Source of the DNA: Chthonomonas sp.
GTDB taxonomy: Bacteria > Armatimonadota > Fimbriimonadia > Fimbriimonadales > Fimbriimonadaceae
DNA length: 64,000 bases
Assembly: GCA_016788425.1 (NCBI GenBank)
Contig: JAEURQ010000001.1
Coordinates: 1 to 64,000, forward strand
Direction: 5' to 3'
The position numbers and the translations under genes are program-made. Shown here piece after piece: positions 16,633-26,013 of this stretch (the first letter of the stretch is position 1; each line of letters begins with the position of its first letter). The notes below the pieces were generated by a model. It had not been told where the DNA came from. It did no database searches and was given only the letters and a program-made list of their open reading frames with translations.

Positions 16633-16689
16633 AGAGCGGTTGCCACTCGGCGAAGCTCCGGGGAACCGACATCGATAGGAAATAAACTC

Positions 16690-16884
16690 ATGAAGTTTTA
16701 CGATCTGAAGGCTCGCCAACATGTTGAAGTTGCTGATAGCAACATCACCAAGAAGAAGATGATTCGCAAGACCAAAGCCGGTGAGCAAGTGCGCTACGCC
16801 CTGATCGGCAAGCACGATGGTCGCGACCTCTACAAGTTCGTCAACGAAGCCACGTACAAGGAATCGGGCGGCAAGGAAGCCTAA
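16690..16884 (+). CDS. Small conserved hypothetical protein (64 residues)
   Basis: The product starts MKFYDLKARQHVEVADSNI and continues with alternating Lys-rich beta-like segments (KKKMIRKTKAGEQVRYALIG, DGRDLYKFV). It is basic, lacks cysteine and has no signal or membrane segment. AGGAAA precedes the ATG by 7 bases. It has its own strong terminator and a 16-bp palindrome upstream, both signs of a real, well-expressed single-gene unit. I recall similar short proteins as uncharacterised; no function is claimed. Confidence 0.8.
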   Translation: MKFYDLKARQHVEVADSNITKKKMIRKTKAGEQVRYALIGKHDGRDLYKFVNEATYKESGGKEA

Positions 16885-16909
16885 GGCTCCCTCCGACGAA
16901 CTTAGGCAC

Positions 16910-16945
16910 GGCCCGGGCTTGTTTCAAGCACGGGCCTTGCTTTTT
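16910..16945 (+). terminator. Intrinsic terminator after the small conserved gene
   Basis: GGCCCGGGCTTG (16910-16921) pairs with CAAGCACGGGCC (16925-16936) with one mismatch around a TTT loop, followed by TTGCTTTTT. It isolates the small gene from the DUF1800 gene. Confidence 0.88.
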
Positions 16946-16981
16946 CTCGAACAATCTACTGTGGCTAACGTCCCGAACTCT

Positions 16982-18346
16982 ATGACAGAAACTCAGAAGG
17001 TCGCCCATCTGCTGCGGCGGTTTGGCTTTGGCGCGAGCGAGCAGGAGATGGAGTACTACGGCAAGGATGGCCTGGCTGGCGCGATTGAGAAGCTGCTCAA
17101 CTTTGAGGGCGTCGAGGAGCTTGACATCGACCCGACCACCCTCGACAAGAACGGCGTCGCGAACATGCGGCACGTCCAAACCGCGTGGTTTCTGCGGATG
17201 ATCACCACCCGCCGCCCGCTAGAAGAAAAGGTCGCTTTGTTCTGGCATCACCACTTCGCCACGAGCGGCCAAAAGGTGACGCAAGCACCCATGATGCACC
17301 AGCAAGTGCAAACCTTGCGCGCAAAGGGTTTCGGCCGATTCGAGCATCTGCTGCTCGCGCTTGCGCAAGACCCGGCCATGATTTTTTGGCTTGACAACCA
17401 GGAGAATCTCAAGGGCAAACCGAACGAGAATTTCGCCCGCGAGGTCATGGAATTGTTCACTCTCGGCGTGGGGCATTACACGGAAAAGGATGTGCAAGAA
17501 GCCGCCCGCGCCTTCACCGGATGGCGCTTCCGAAGGGTCAAAGGCCAACGCCTGTACGAGTTTTATCTGGATCAGCGCCAGCACGATAACGACCTCAAAA
17601 CCGTGCTGGGGCAAACCTCCAAGCTCAGCGGGGATGACATTTGCGCGATCCTTGCTTCGATGCCCCAAACGTCGCGTCACGTTGCGCGCAAGATGTGGGA
17701 GTGGTTTGGCTACGACAACCCCGACGACGGCTTGATTGATCGCATGGCCGCCGCCTATCGCAAAGGGAAAATGGAGACCAAGGCGATATTGCGCGCGATG
17801 ATGGAAGCGCCCGAGTTCTACAGCGAGCAATCGCAGCGTGGGTTGGTCAAAAATCCTGTGGACTTCGTCATCGCGCCGCTGCGACAAATTGGCCTCGGCG
17901 AGGTGGTTCGCACCGCGCTGGCGGACACTCAGGATCGACGGATTGCGCAGCTTGCGACCTTCGCCCGGGTCTCGACCAAGGGCATGGGCATGGACCTCCT
18001 CTTTCCGCCCGACGTGAACGGGTGGGACCCGAGCGCAGCGGGATGGATCAGTAGCGCCACGATGATCGAGCGGATCAAGTTCGGTGCGAATCTGTTTCTC
18101 GGTCGAAACTTCGCGGGCTCAAACCCAGGGGTGCTTGCGGTGGGCGATGTCACCACCACGAAGGAACTCGCCAAGCGCATGAACGAAATTCTCGACGCCC
18201 GCATTCCCGAAGTCAAACTGATCAACGTGGAGAAGGCCGCCGACACGGTGCTGGCGGGCAAACCGCTGAACAGCAAGACTGCTCCTCCAGTCGCGGCGGC
18301 TGCCGCGCGGCTTATCTTCGGCGCGCCCGATTACCAGTTCAATTAG
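16982..18346 (+). CDS. DUF1800 domain protein
   Basis: The 454-residue protein is a typical DUF1800 member: VAHLLRRFGFGASEQEM at the start, LFWHHHFATSGQKV (about 83-96), NENFAREVMELFTLGVGHYTEKDVQEAARAFTGW-like core and the C-terminal DVNGWDPSAAGWIS block. The family is common in Planctomycetes and Armatimonadota, often beside DUF1501 genes, and its function is unknown. Here the DUF1501 partner is absent. I use ATG 16982; GTG 16961 is an alternative, and a longer frame would run through the terminator. Its TAG stop overlaps the convergent gene as TTAG. Confidence 0.9.
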   Translation: MTETQKVAHLLRRFGFGASEQEMEYYGKDGLAGAIEKLLNFEGVEELDIDPTTLDKNGVANMRHVQTAWFLRMITTRRPLEEKVALFWHHHFATSGQKVTQAPMMHQQVQTLRAKGFGRFEHLLLALAQDPAMIFWLDNQENLKGKPNENFAREVMELFTLGVGHYTEKDVQEAARAFTGWRFRRVKGQRLYEFYLDQRQHDNDLKTVLGQTSKLSGDDICAILASMPQTSRHVARKMWEWFGYDNPDDGLIDRMAAAYRKGKMETKAILRAMMEAPEFYSEQSQRGLVKNPVDFVIAPLRQIGLGEVVRTALADTQDRRIAQLATFARVSTKGMGMDLLFPPDVNGWDPSAAGWISSATMIERIKFGANLFLGRNFAGSNPGVLAVGDVTTTKELAKRMNEILDARIPEVKLINVEKAADTVLAGKPLNSKTAPPVAAAAARLIFGAPDYQFN

Positions 18347-19737
18347 AATCCGCCGCGCGGCCCTTCAATCGGGTTACGCACCGGCTGCCACGGGTAGCCG
18401 CGGACCACGTTCCACTTGAGCGTAATGGTGCGCGTCGGGAAGTCGGGATCATTGGTGGCCAGGGTCACGTTGCGTTGGAACCGACCAAGGACGTTGGTCT
18501 GCGGTCGCATCGTAAACAGCTTGTTCATGCCCGGGGTAATCGTGCGGGTGCCCGGCACAATCGTAATCTTGGGGTCGGCGGTCGGCGTTACCACCAGGTT
18601 TTGCAAACCGGCGGTCGTCCACTTGGCGATATCGCCCGCGTGCGTAAGGGTCACCGTGGCTTGAGGGCGTCCGAGATATTGCACGTTGCCCAGGTCAATC
18701 AGGCTGGCACTGAGGCCAATTTTCGCCGGCACCTTCATGTCAAGGAAAACCGGCAGGTGCCCGCCGCCGACGGCAGAATTCTGCAAGGCGGTGGCGATTG
18801 TGCTGCCGACCATGCTGTTGGTGCTGATGTTGAGCGCCGCGTTGAACGACGAGCCATCGTTGCCCCAGCACCGGTAGCTGTGGTTGGGATCGTTCCAGGT
18901 GGTCGTGCTGTAGGCCACGTTCGGGTTGCCGATATAGTCCAGACCAGTGCCATCCATCAGCCCCGAGCTCAGGAGCAAAAAGTCAAACCGACTGTCCATG
19001 GTCTTGCCCGGACCGGGGTCTTGCGTGTGGACGAATCGGAACGAACCGTTGTTCTCCCACGAGCCCGGCGTCTTAATCGGGTCGTTGAATTGGCGTGTGC
19101 CCCAAGTGCCGCTCACCAAGGCCTGATAGGCCGCTTGCGACGAATTCTGCATGTTCGTGTCGCCGCCGAAGAGGAAGTGATAACCCGCGGGCAAAGTCGC
19201 CACGTTGGTGAGAATCTTGTTCGCTTCCACGAGGCGCCGCGCCTGATCGCTGGTTCCCGAGCTGGCCTTCATGTGCGAGTTGTACATCGCGATGACGGTG
19301 CTGTTAGCGCTGTAGCCGGCCAGTCGAAAGTCATGGCGCATCGTGTGGCGGGGCTGGTCGTTCGGGTCGGTGCTTCCCGTCGCGGCGATCACCGTGCTCA
19401 GGTGCGTGACTCGGCTCGTGCGGTAGAACGCGGTCTGATCGGTATCCGGACCATTGACGAATGGCACTCGCGCCCAGTCGCCGGGGCTACCCGGCGCGGT
19501 GTTTAGGATCGTGAGAAAGTTTAGTGACGCGGCGTCCGAAAGGATTTCTTGGGCGAGGATCACGTCCGGCGCGAGGCTGCGGCCGGAGAACACTCCGTAG
19601 ATCGAAGTCTGAAATTCGCTCGTGCGGCCACTGGAATAGTTGGTGATGTTCCACGAACAGACGCGCAGTTGCGCAGGTGCCGAAACCGCGAGGAGGGCGG
19701 TCACAGCGAGGCCAAAGAAAGTGCGGGGGGATGCCAT
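18343..19737 (-). CDS. Secreted endonuclease/exonuclease/phosphatase-family protein
   Basis: The 464-residue protein has a signal peptide (FFGLAVTALLAVSAPAQ) and then an EEP fold: LRVCSWNITNY (start of the domain), ILAQEI with the metal-binding Glu, NSHMKASSG, FLFGGDTNMQ and GGGHLPVFLDM carrying the terminal Asp/His region. Substrate may be nucleic acid, phospholipid or another phosphodiester. A C-terminal beta domain of about 110 residues (from about 340) resembles Ig-like/ASPM-like modules with TVTLTHAGD and NVTLATNDPDFPTRTI. The start ATG 19737 gives the signal peptide directly. Confidence 0.8.
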   Translation of the reverse strand: MASPRTFFGLAVTALLAVSAPAQLRVCSWNITNYSSGRTSEFQTSIYGVFSGRSLAPDVILAQEILSDAASLNFLTILNTAPGSPGDWARVPFVNGPDTDQTAFYRTSRVTHLSTVIAATGSTDPNDQPRHTMRHDFRLAGYSANSTVIAMYNSHMKASSGTSDQARRLVEANKILTNVATLPAGYHFLFGGDTNMQNSSQAAYQALVSGTWGTRQFNDPIKTPGSWENNGSFRFVHTQDPGPGKTMDSRFDFLLLSSGLMDGTGLDYIGNPNVAYSTTTWNDPNHSYRCWGNDGSSFNAALNISTNSMVGSTIATALQNSAVGGGHLPVFLDMKVPAKIGLSASLIDLGNVQYLGRPQATVTLTHAGDIAKWTTAGLQNLVVTPTADPKITIVPGTRTITPGMNKLFTMRPQTNVLGRFQRNVTLATNDPDFPTRTITLKWNVVRGYPWQPVRNPIEGPRGGF

Positions 19738-19822
19738 AGACAGTACAACTATTGTGACAGAATCCTCGCGAATCAGGTTCATTTCTTCGGCAAAAAACGG
19801 TCCTTGTGCCAAAATCTAGTAT

Positions 19823-20926
19823 ATGTTGCCGATTCGCCCTCACCTCTCCGCGATGCGCCCCTACTCGCCTGGGAAACCGATTGAGGAAGTCCAGCGCGAG
19901 TTTGGCTTGACGCGCGTGATCAAGTTGGCGAGCAACGAAAATCCGCTTGGGCCGTCGCCGCTGGCCATCGCCGCGGTGGAGCAGGCGGCTCGGGAAATGC
20001 ACATCTACCCCGACGCCTCGTCGTATCGGCTGGTGCAGGCCATCGCCGAGCGTTACGCTGTGCCCGCCGACCAAGTGCTGTTTGGCAACGGCAGCGACGA
20101 GCTCATTCACTACCTCGGCCTGATCTTTTTGAACGGTCCGGAAGATGAGATGATCGTGGGCGATCCCTCGTTTGTGCGCTACGATGCCTCGGCGCAGGTG
20201 GTCGGCGCGAAGCTGGTCAAGGTTCCGCTTGATGCCGATTTGCGGCACGATCTTACGGCCATGGCGGCCGCGGTCACCGAGCGCACGCGCATGATCTGGA
20301 TCGCCAACCCCAACAATCCGACCGGCACCATCGTGACGCGGGCCGAGATTGACACGTTGCTGGCCAACACGCCCGCGCACGTCGTGGTGGTGCTCGACGA
20401 AGCCTACGCCGAGTATGCCGCCGACGAGCCGGACTACGCGACGAGCCTGGACTACTTGGCGACCGAGCGCGTCGTCGGCTTGCGGACCTTTAGCAAGGCG
20501 TACGGCCTGGCCGGAATCCGGGTGGGGTTTGGCTTTGCGCCGCCCGCCGTGGTGGACGCCTTCCAGCGGGTTCGCGAGCCGTTCAACGTGAACTCGTTGG
20601 CCCAGGCCGCGGCCATCGCCGCCCTTGGCGACCGTGAGCACTTAGCCGCGGGCGTCAAAATGAACCGCGAATCCGCCGCCGCCCTAATGGAGGCCTTTCG
20701 CGCGGTGGGCGCGAAGCCGGTGGCGAGTTTCGCCAACTTCGTTTGTGCCGACATGGGTCAGCCGGGTGAGCCGATTTTCCGCGAGCTGCTTAAGCGCGGC
20801 GTGATCGTGCGCTCAGGGCACGTACTCGGCTTGCCGAATTACTTGCGCGTGAGTTGCGGCACGCTGGCCGAGGTGCAAGAATTCGCCTCGGCCCTGCGCG
20901 AAGTGATGAGTCTGGCGACGGCTTAG
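19823..20926 (+). CDS. hisC: Histidinol-phosphate aminotransferase
   Basis: The 367-residue fold-type I PLP enzyme converts imidazole acetol-phosphate and glutamate to histidinol phosphate. It shows IKLASNENPLGPSP (33-46), FGNGSDELI (88-96), ANPNNPTGT (161-169), LDEAYAEY and the PLP lysine Lys225 in TFSKAYGLAGIR. Family length and order of motifs are normal. No other his gene is adjacent. A CAAAAT sequence ends 7 bases before the ATG and may be a weak leaderless -10. Its stop overlaps the convergent lipoprotein stop as TTAG. Confidence 0.95.
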   Translation: MLPIRPHLSAMRPYSPGKPIEEVQREFGLTRVIKLASNENPLGPSPLAIAAVEQAAREMHIYPDASSYRLVQAIAERYAVPADQVLFGNGSDELIHYLGLIFLNGPEDEMIVGDPSFVRYDASAQVVGAKLVKVPLDADLRHDLTAMAAAVTERTRMIWIANPNNPTGTIVTRAEIDTLLANTPAHVVVVLDEAYAEYAADEPDYATSLDYLATERVVGLRTFSKAYGLAGIRVGFGFAPPAVVDAFQRVREPFNVNSLAQAAAIAALGDREHLAAGVKMNRESAAALMEAFRAVGAKPVASFANFVCADMGQPGEPIFRELLKRGVIVRSGHVLGLPNYLRVSCGTLAEVQEFASALREVMSLATA

Positions 20927-21222
20927 TTGCCTTCGTCGGGCATCGGCGCGGTGGAACTGGAGCCCGAGGCCGCTCGTCGGGCCGCGCCCTTGGCCGCATC
21001 GGCCACGCCGCCGCCACTGCCTCCGCCGAGGCTTTCGGTGCCGCCCATGGGTGTAGCGCCGCCGACCGCGCCCGATCCCATTGGCGCGACTCCACCACCC
21101 GAGCCCGTGTCCATATTGGTCGCGGCGGGTTCAGCCGCCGGAGCCGCGGATTCCTCGGTCTTGGGGGCGCATCCGGCGCAAAGAATGCCGAGGGCAAGGG
21201 CGAGAAGGGCAAGGCGCTTCAT
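20923..21222 (-). CDS. Small Gly/Ala-rich lipoprotein
   Basis: The 99-residue product has a lipoprotein signal (MKRLALLALALGILCAGC, Cys18) and a low-complexity mature part rich in Gly, Ala, Ser and Met-Gly repeats. It probably anchors in the membrane with an unstructured tail; no function can be assigned. A TAGACT box ends exactly 6 bases before the ATG. It diverges from the TPR-like gene at 21264. Confidence 0.75.
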   Translation of the reverse strand: MKRLALLALALGILCAGCAPKTEESAAPAAEPAATNMDTGSGGGVAPMGSGAVGGATPMGGTESLGGGSGGGVADAAKGAARRAASGSSSTAPMPDEGN

Positions 21223-21228
21223 GTTCCC

Positions 21229-21234
21229 AGTCTA
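21229..21234 (-). promoter_or_regulatory. -10 box TAGACT, leaderless lipoprotein promoter
   Basis: TAGACT on the minus strand, 6 bases from the ATG at 21222, no Shine-Dalgarno between. Confidence 0.6.
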
Positions 21235-21247
21235 GCCGCATCGCGCG

Positions 21248-21253
21248 TATAAT
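21248..21253 (+). promoter_or_regulatory. -10 box TATAAT of the TPR-like gene
   Basis: A consensus TATAAT ends 10 bases before ATG 21264, giving a predicted leader of only a few bases. An in-frame ATG at 21252 overlaps the box and is therefore unlikely to be the start. Confidence 0.6.
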
Positions 21254-21263
21254 GGCAATAAGC

Positions 21264-21911
21264 ATGAGTAGATCTCCCGAACTTCTGGAGGCGTGGCAAG
21301 CGGAGGGCGTGGAAGCGGCGATATCCAAGGGACTGTCCGGTCCAAACCTCGCCGAAAACCTGAAATCGCTCAATGGCCTCGGCGTGGATTTATGGCGAGA
21401 TAAGGGCGCCCACGGCGACGCCCTCGTCGTGTTCCAACGCGTTCTCAAGTACGGCGAAGACCGCAACCTGCCGGACGAGGAAAAGGGCTGGGTCAAGGCG
21501 GCGGCGTTCAACGCCAGCGCCAACCTTTGGCGCGGCTGGGAGGATTCGCCCGAGATTTCCGATGAGCAAGCCGAGCTTGGCTACCGCCTGTCGGCCTTCC
21601 ATCTAGGTTTGGCATACGAACTGAAGAAGGGCGACCTCGCCCTCAGTCGCGCCGAGTGGCTTCAGGCCGCGCACCAACTTCAAAAAGGTCAATATGGCGT
21701 GGCGAAATCGGGCTTTGAGCGGGCCGCTGGCCTCGCCGAGCGCAACAAAGAAATGGCGGAGGTGCGCATGCATTTGGCCTACGCGGCGCTGGCTCAGCAA
21801 TTGGCCGACGGCGCGATTGATGAAGCCGCCCTGAGCGCTGGTTTTGAACCTGATGATGATCCGTTTTTCAGCGAACAAGTGATCACCGCCGCTCGCATTT
21901 TTGGCCCTTAA
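21264..21911 (+). CDS. TPR-like helical protein
   Basis: The 215-residue protein is all-helical in appearance with TPR-like spacing of small and aromatic residues (for example [37 protein letters not shown], about residues 128-165, here cited as a region). It is acidic and has no signal peptide, so it is likely cytosolic and a protein-protein interaction partner. No defined family is recognised. The next gene, sufB, lies about 50 bases downstream with its own TACAAT box. Confidence 0.65.
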   Translation: MSRSPELLEAWQAEGVEAAISKGLSGPNLAENLKSLNGLGVDLWRDKGAHGDALVVFQRVLKYGEDRNLPDEEKGWVKAAAFNASANLWRGWEDSPEISDEQAELGYRLSAFHLGLAYELKKGDLALSRAEWLQAAHQLQKGQYGVAKSGFERAAGLAERNKEMAEVRMHLAYAALAQQLADGAIDEAALSAGFEPDDDPFFSEQVITAARIFGP

Positions 21912-21916
21912 AGGCG

Positions 21917-21922
21917 TACAAT
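21917..21922 (+). promoter_or_regulatory. -10 box TACAAT upstream of sufB
   Basis: TACAAT lies 16 bases before a 13-codon reading frame (21939-21980) and 39 before GTG 21962. It probably drives sufB with a short leader. Confidence 0.45.
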
Positions 21923-21938
21923 AAGGGTGCGACCCGCG

Positions 21939-21980
21939 ATGCTGGTGATGCCAGGTGGGCGGTGGCGCAATCCAAAATGA
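21939..21980 (+). CDS. Possible 13-residue leader ORF before sufB
   Basis: ATG at 21939 opens [13 protein letters not shown] and stops at TGA 21978-21980, overlapping the ATG at 21977 of sufB as ATGA. It would be the first start codon on a transcript from the TACAAT box. It may be a translated leader coupled to sufB, or chance. Confidence 0.25.
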   Translation: MLVMPGGRWRNPK

Positions 21981-23500
21981 ATAACGAAACTGCGACGACG
22001 CTCGAAGAAAAGAGCGAGCACGACGTTCTGCTGGAATCCTGGGCGGAACGTGAGTACAAGGAAGGGTTTGTTACCGAGATTGAGGCCGATGAGTTTGAGC
22101 CCGGTCTTAGCGAAGACATTGTTCGCCGCCTGAGCGCCAAGAAACAAGAACCGGAATGGATGCTCGAATGGCGACTGAAGGCCTACCGACATCTGCAAAC
22201 GATGACCGAGCCCGACTGGCCCAACGTCACCTACGACAAGCCGGACCTGCAGGACATCATTTACTACTCGGCGCCCAAGAAACTGCCGAGCCTCAGCAGC
22301 CTCGACGAGGCGGATCCTGAGCTTCTGCGCACGTTCGAAAAGCTGGGCATCCCCATTGCTGAGCAAGAGATTTTGCTTAACGTGCAGGGCAAGGCCGAGC
22401 TCGCGCCCGCCGAGGCCAAGGGCCAAAAGATCGCCGTGGACGCGGTGTTCGATTCGGTGAGCGTGGCAACCACGTTCAAGGAAGAACTCAAGAAGCACGG
22501 CATCATTTTCTGTAGCATCAGCGAAGCCATTCGCGAGCACCCGGAACTGATCCAAAAATATCTGGGCTCGGTGGTTCCGTACAGCGACAACTACTACGCG
22601 ACGCTCAACAGCGCGGTGTTTTCCGACGGCTCGTTTGTTTACATCCCCAAGGGCGTGCGATGCCCGATGGAGCTTTCCACGTATTTCCGCATCAACGCGG
22701 CCAAAACCGGTCAGTTTGAGCGCACGCTCATCGTGGCCGAAGAGGGTGCGTATGTCAGTTATTTGGAAGGATGCACGGCGCCCATGCGCGACGAGAATCA
22801 GCTTCACGCCGCGGTGGTGGAGCTCGTTGCCGAAGCCGGCTCGACGATCAAGTACAGCACGGTGCAGAACTGGTACCCCGGCGACAAGGATGGCAAGGGC
22901 GGGATTTTCAACTTCGTTACGAAGCGCGGCATCGCTCAGCGCGACGCCAAGATTACGTGGACGCAAGTAGAAACTGGTTCGGCGATTACCTGGAAGTACC
23001 CGAGCGTCATCCTAAAGGGCGACAACTCGATCGGGGAGTTCTATTCGGTGGCGCTGACGGCCAACAAGCAGCAGGCCGACACCGGCACGAAGATGATTCA
23101 CATCGGCAAGAACACGCGTTCGACGGTCGTGAGCAAGGGCATTTCGGCGGGCAACGGTCAGAACACGTATCGCGGTTTGGTGCGCGTGAATCCGGGTGCA
23201 GACAACGCCCGCAACTATTCGCAGTGCGACTCGATGCTCATGGGCGACCAGTGCGGCGCGCACACGTTCCCGTACATCGAGGTGAAAAACCCTACCGCGC
23301 AAGTGGAGCACGAGGCCTCGACTTCCAAGGTCGGCGAAGATCAAATCTTTTACTTCCGTCAGCGGGGCATTCCGATGGAGGAAGCGGTGAACATGATCGT
23401 CAGCGGGTTCTGCAAGGACGTGTTCCGCGAGCTTCCGATGGAGTTTGCGGTGGAAGCGCAGAAGCTGCTCGGCGTGAGCTTGGAAAGTTCGGTCGGCTAA
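21962..23500 (+). CDS. sufB: Fe-S cluster assembly scaffold SufB
   Basis: The 512-residue protein matches SufB throughout: YYSAPK, a long beta-helix core, [28 protein letters not shown] and the conserved [23 protein letters not shown] region with the C-terminal SRGI-type motif. SufB works with SufC (ATPase) and SufD as the scaffold of Fe-S cluster assembly. Neither sufC nor sufD is next to it, which is unusual. The start is uncertain: GTG 21962 has AGGTG in front, ATG 21977 overlaps a short leader frame. Confidence 0.93.
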   Translation: MAQSKMNNETATTLEEKSEHDVLLESWAEREYKEGFVTEIEADEFEPGLSEDIVRRLSAKKQEPEWMLEWRLKAYRHLQTMTEPDWPNVTYDKPDLQDIIYYSAPKKLPSLSSLDEADPELLRTFEKLGIPIAEQEILLNVQGKAELAPAEAKGQKIAVDAVFDSVSVATTFKEELKKHGIIFCSISEAIREHPELIQKYLGSVVPYSDNYYATLNSAVFSDGSFVYIPKGVRCPMELSTYFRINAAKTGQFERTLIVAEEGAYVSYLEGCTAPMRDENQLHAAVVELVAEAGSTIKYSTVQNWYPGDKDGKGGIFNFVTKRGIAQRDAKITWTQVETGSAITWKYPSVILKGDNSIGEFYSVALTANKQQADTGTKMIHIGKNTRSTVVSKGISAGNGQNTYRGLVRVNPGADNARNYSQCDSMLMGDQCGAHTFPYIEVKNPTAQVEHEASTSKVGEDQIFYFRQRGIPMEEAVNMIVSGFCKDVFRELPMEFAVEAQKLLGVSLESSVG

Positions 23501-23525
23501 AAGGCCGCTGCCAAAAAGTGAAATA

Positions 23526-23567
23526 CCCCGCGAAACAAAGTCGCGGGGCTCTCGTGGTGTCCACGAG
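23526..23567. other. Two tandem hairpins between sufB and proS
   Basis: CCCCGCGA/TCGCGGGG (23526-23548) is followed at once by CTCGTGG/CCACGAG (23551-23567) with a 3-base loop. Neither has a T-tract. They may act as a weak terminator or mRNA end for sufB, or a leader for proS. Confidence 0.45.
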
Positions 23568-23630
23568 GGTCGAACACTCACTATACCGCTACATAGTGCC
23601 AAGTGGGGCGAATGCGTCAAAATACTCTCC

Positions 23631-25199
23631 GTGAGTAGCAAAGACGGCATCACGCCCCGCAGCCAGAGTTTCCCCGACTGGTACAACGACCTCGTCCTTA
23701 AGGGCGGGCTCGCCGACTACGCGCCAGTTCGCGGTTGCATGGTGATCAAGCCGCACGGCTACGCCATTTGGGAGTTAATGCAGCGCGGCCTGGACGACAT
23801 GTTCAAGGCGACCGGGCACCAAAATGCCTGCTTCCCGCTCATGATCCCAAAGTCGTTTCTGAGTAAAGAGGCGCAGCACGTCGAGGGCTTCGCCAAGGAA
23901 TGCGCCATCGTCACTCACTACCGCCTGAAAAATGATCCGAACGGCGGAGGCGTGGTCGTGGATCCGGACGCCAAGCTCGAAGAGGAACTGATCCTACGGC
24001 CGACTTCGGAAACCGTCATTTGGGACGCGTACCGAAGCTGGATCGAGAGCTATCGCGACCTGCCGATTTTGGTCAACCAATGGGCCAACGTCATCCGCTG
24101 GGAGCGGCGCACGCGCCTGTTCCTGCGCACCACCGAGTTTCTGTGGCAAGAGGGTCACACCGCCCACGCCACGTACGACGAGGCCGAGGAGGAAACGCGC
24201 CGCATGCTCGAGGTCTACCGGGTGTTCGCCGAGGACTACATGGCCGTGCCCGTTCTGACCGGCATCAAAACGGAGAACGAGAAGTTCGCGGGCGCCCACC
24301 ACACCTATTGCATAGAAGCGTTGGTGCAAGATGGGCGCGCGATTCAAGCCGGAACATCCCACCACCTAGCGCAAAACTTTGCCAAGGCGTTCGACGTGCA
24401 GTTTACGACCAACGAAGGCAAGTTGGAGCATGTCTACGCGACGAGTTGGGGCGTTTCGACCCGCCTGATCGGGACGATGATCATGGCTCACTCGGACGAC
24501 AGCGGTCTGGTCGCGCCGCCTCGGCTCGCGCCGGTTCAGGTGGCGATTGTACCCATGGGCCGCGACGAGGAAACCCGTCGCCGCACCTACGCCGCGGCCG
24601 ACGACCTCGCCGTGGCTCTGCGCAAGATTCTATGGAGCGGTCCTGAGCTGACGACGCCGCAATTCGACGTACCCGAACTCACCGTGCCGCTTCCCACGCC
24701 GATCCGTGCGAAGGTGGACAAGCGCGAGAAGGAAAGCCCTGGCTTTAAGTTCAACGATTGGGAGCTCAAGGGCGCGTGTGTCCGCGTCGAGATTGGGCCG
24801 CGTGACCTAGAAGCTGGCACCTGTGTCCTGGCCCGCCGCGACACCCGCGAAAAGACGACGGTGAACTTGGCTGACGCCGCCGGAATCATCGCCGAGCAGC
24901 TGACTCACATGCAGTCCGACATGCTGCGGGCCGCGCGCGAGTGGCGCGAGGGTCAGGTGCAGCGGGTGAACACGAAGGCCGAGTTTGAAGCCGCGTTCGC
25001 CGGCGACGGCGGCGTCGGGTTTGTGGTCGCCCATTGGGATGGCACCGGCGAAACCGAGAACGAGATTAGCGAGGCCCTGCGCGCGACGATCCGGTGCATT
25101 CCGTTTGTCCCGCTGGACGGCAGCGATGGCGAACCCGGTGAGTGCGTTTGGACCGGACGGCCCAGCGCTCAGCGTGTGGTGTTTGCCCGGGCGTACTAA
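23631..25199 (+). CDS. proS: Prolyl-tRNA synthetase, short (type 3/archaeal-eukaryal) form
   Basis: The 522-residue class II synthetase charges tRNA-Pro. It has motif 2 and 3 regions ([59 protein letters not shown]), lacks the bacterial INS editing insertion and ends in a C-terminal tyrosine (VVFARAY), the hallmark of the archaeal/eukaryal-type ProRS found in scattered bacteria. The start is GTG. Its stop overlaps the convergent FliT-like gene by CTAA. Confidence 0.95.
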   Translation: MSSKDGITPRSQSFPDWYNDLVLKGGLADYAPVRGCMVIKPHGYAIWELMQRGLDDMFKATGHQNACFPLMIPKSFLSKEAQHVEGFAKECAIVTHYRLKNDPNGGGVVVDPDAKLEEELILRPTSETVIWDAYRSWIESYRDLPILVNQWANVIRWERRTRLFLRTTEFLWQEGHTAHATYDEAEEETRRMLEVYRVFAEDYMAVPVLTGIKTENEKFAGAHHTYCIEALVQDGRAIQAGTSHHLAQNFAKAFDVQFTTNEGKLEHVYATSWGVSTRLIGTMIMAHSDDSGLVAPPRLAPVQVAIVPMGRDEETRRRTYAAADDLAVALRKILWSGPELTTPQFDVPELTVPLPTPIRAKVDKREKESPGFKFNDWELKGACVRVEIGPRDLEAGTCVLARRDTREKTTVNLADAAGIIAEQLTHMQSDMLRAAREWREGQVQRVNTKAEFEAAFAGDGGVGFVVAHWDGTGETENEISEALRATIRCIPFVPLDGSDGEPGECVWTGRPSAQRVVFARAY

Positions 25200-25570
25200 C
25201 CCGTTTGCTCAAGTCCGCTGAGGCCCACATTCGGGTCTCGGCGGTATTGCTTGGTCGAGCGGTCGCCGTGATAAATGGCGATTAATTCTTCGGCGACGCG
25301 GCCCTGCAGAGCGGCCAGTTCAGCGGTAAATCGGGCGTTCAGTTGTTGCGATTCGTTGAGCAACTTGATGGCAGCCTCGCCAAGGTTCGGGATGGCGGCG
25401 AGCTCGGTCATCACGACTTCGCGCTGGCCGAACAAGGCGTTCATTTCCGCCTCATCTTGGCGGTTCAGCGCTTCCAAAAGGGTGAGGGTCAGCAGTCGGT
25501 AGCGTCCGGCCAGCTTTACGTCGTAGGGTTCAGGCGGCTGCGGAAAGATCACTGCTTCCTCCGGTGTCAA
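25196..25570 (-). CDS. FliT-like/flagellar chaperone-like helical protein
   Basis: The 124-residue product is a helical, acidic protein ([31 protein letters not shown], cited as residues about 22-52) similar in size and heptad pattern to FliT/FlgN export chaperones. It directly follows fliS with a 41-base overlap, the usual fliD-fliS-fliT order, which is the main reason for the call. Sequence similarity alone would not suffice. Confidence 0.55.
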   Translation of the reverse strand: MTPEEAVIFPQPPEPYDVKLAGRYRLLTLTLLEALNRQDEAEMNALFGQREVVMTELAAIPNLGEAAIKLLNESQQLNARFTAELAALQGRVAEELIAIYHGDRSTKQYRRDPNVGLSGLEQTG

Positions 25571-26003
25571 TTGCGCCGCGCTGCTGTTGTTCCAGCTGGG
25601 TCCAGCTTTCGCGAAGATCGGTGAGCACCTTTACGACGGCATCCAACTTCTTGGGCTGGTCTTCCACGTTCGCCGCAATGAGTTCGTTGTAGCAAAAGGT
25701 GTAGAGGCCAAACAGGTTCTTGGCGACTTCGCCGCCCCGGTGCATATCGAGCGAGCTGAGGAGTTCCACCACGATGCGCTGCGCGCGTTGCAAGGCTTCG
25801 TTCTGCTCAAACAGACGGCCTTCTTCCATCGCGGTTTGGCCCTGTTTGACGAACTTGATTGCTCCGTCGTAGAGCATCACCACCAACTGCAGGGGCGAGG
25901 CCCCCAAAATTGCGGCTTTCTCGTATTGATTAACTTGCCGACCGTAGCTCACCCTAGACGCACTCCCAACATTCACTAAGATTGTTGGCGCGCGTCCGGG
26001 CAA
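25530..26003 (-). CDS. fliS: Flagellin export chaperone FliS
   Basis: The protein contains the FliS core YEKAAILGASPLQLVVMLYDGAIKF and the helical bundle ending in DLRESW. FliS binds the C-terminus of flagellin to keep it unfolded for export. The start is unclear: ATG 26003 gives 157 residues, but GTG codons at about residues 10 and 18 would give the normal family N-terminus. fliD and flagellin are not in the window. Confidence 0.9.
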   Translation of the reverse strand: MPGRAPTILVNVGSASRVSYGRQVNQYEKAAILGASPLQLVVMLYDGAIKFVKQGQTAMEEGRLFEQNEALQRAQRIVVELLSSLDMHRGGEVAKNLFGLYTFCYNELIAANVEDQPKKLDAVVKVLTDLRESWTQLEQQQRGAIDTGGSSDLSAAA

Positions 26004-26013
26004 ACTGCAGTGC

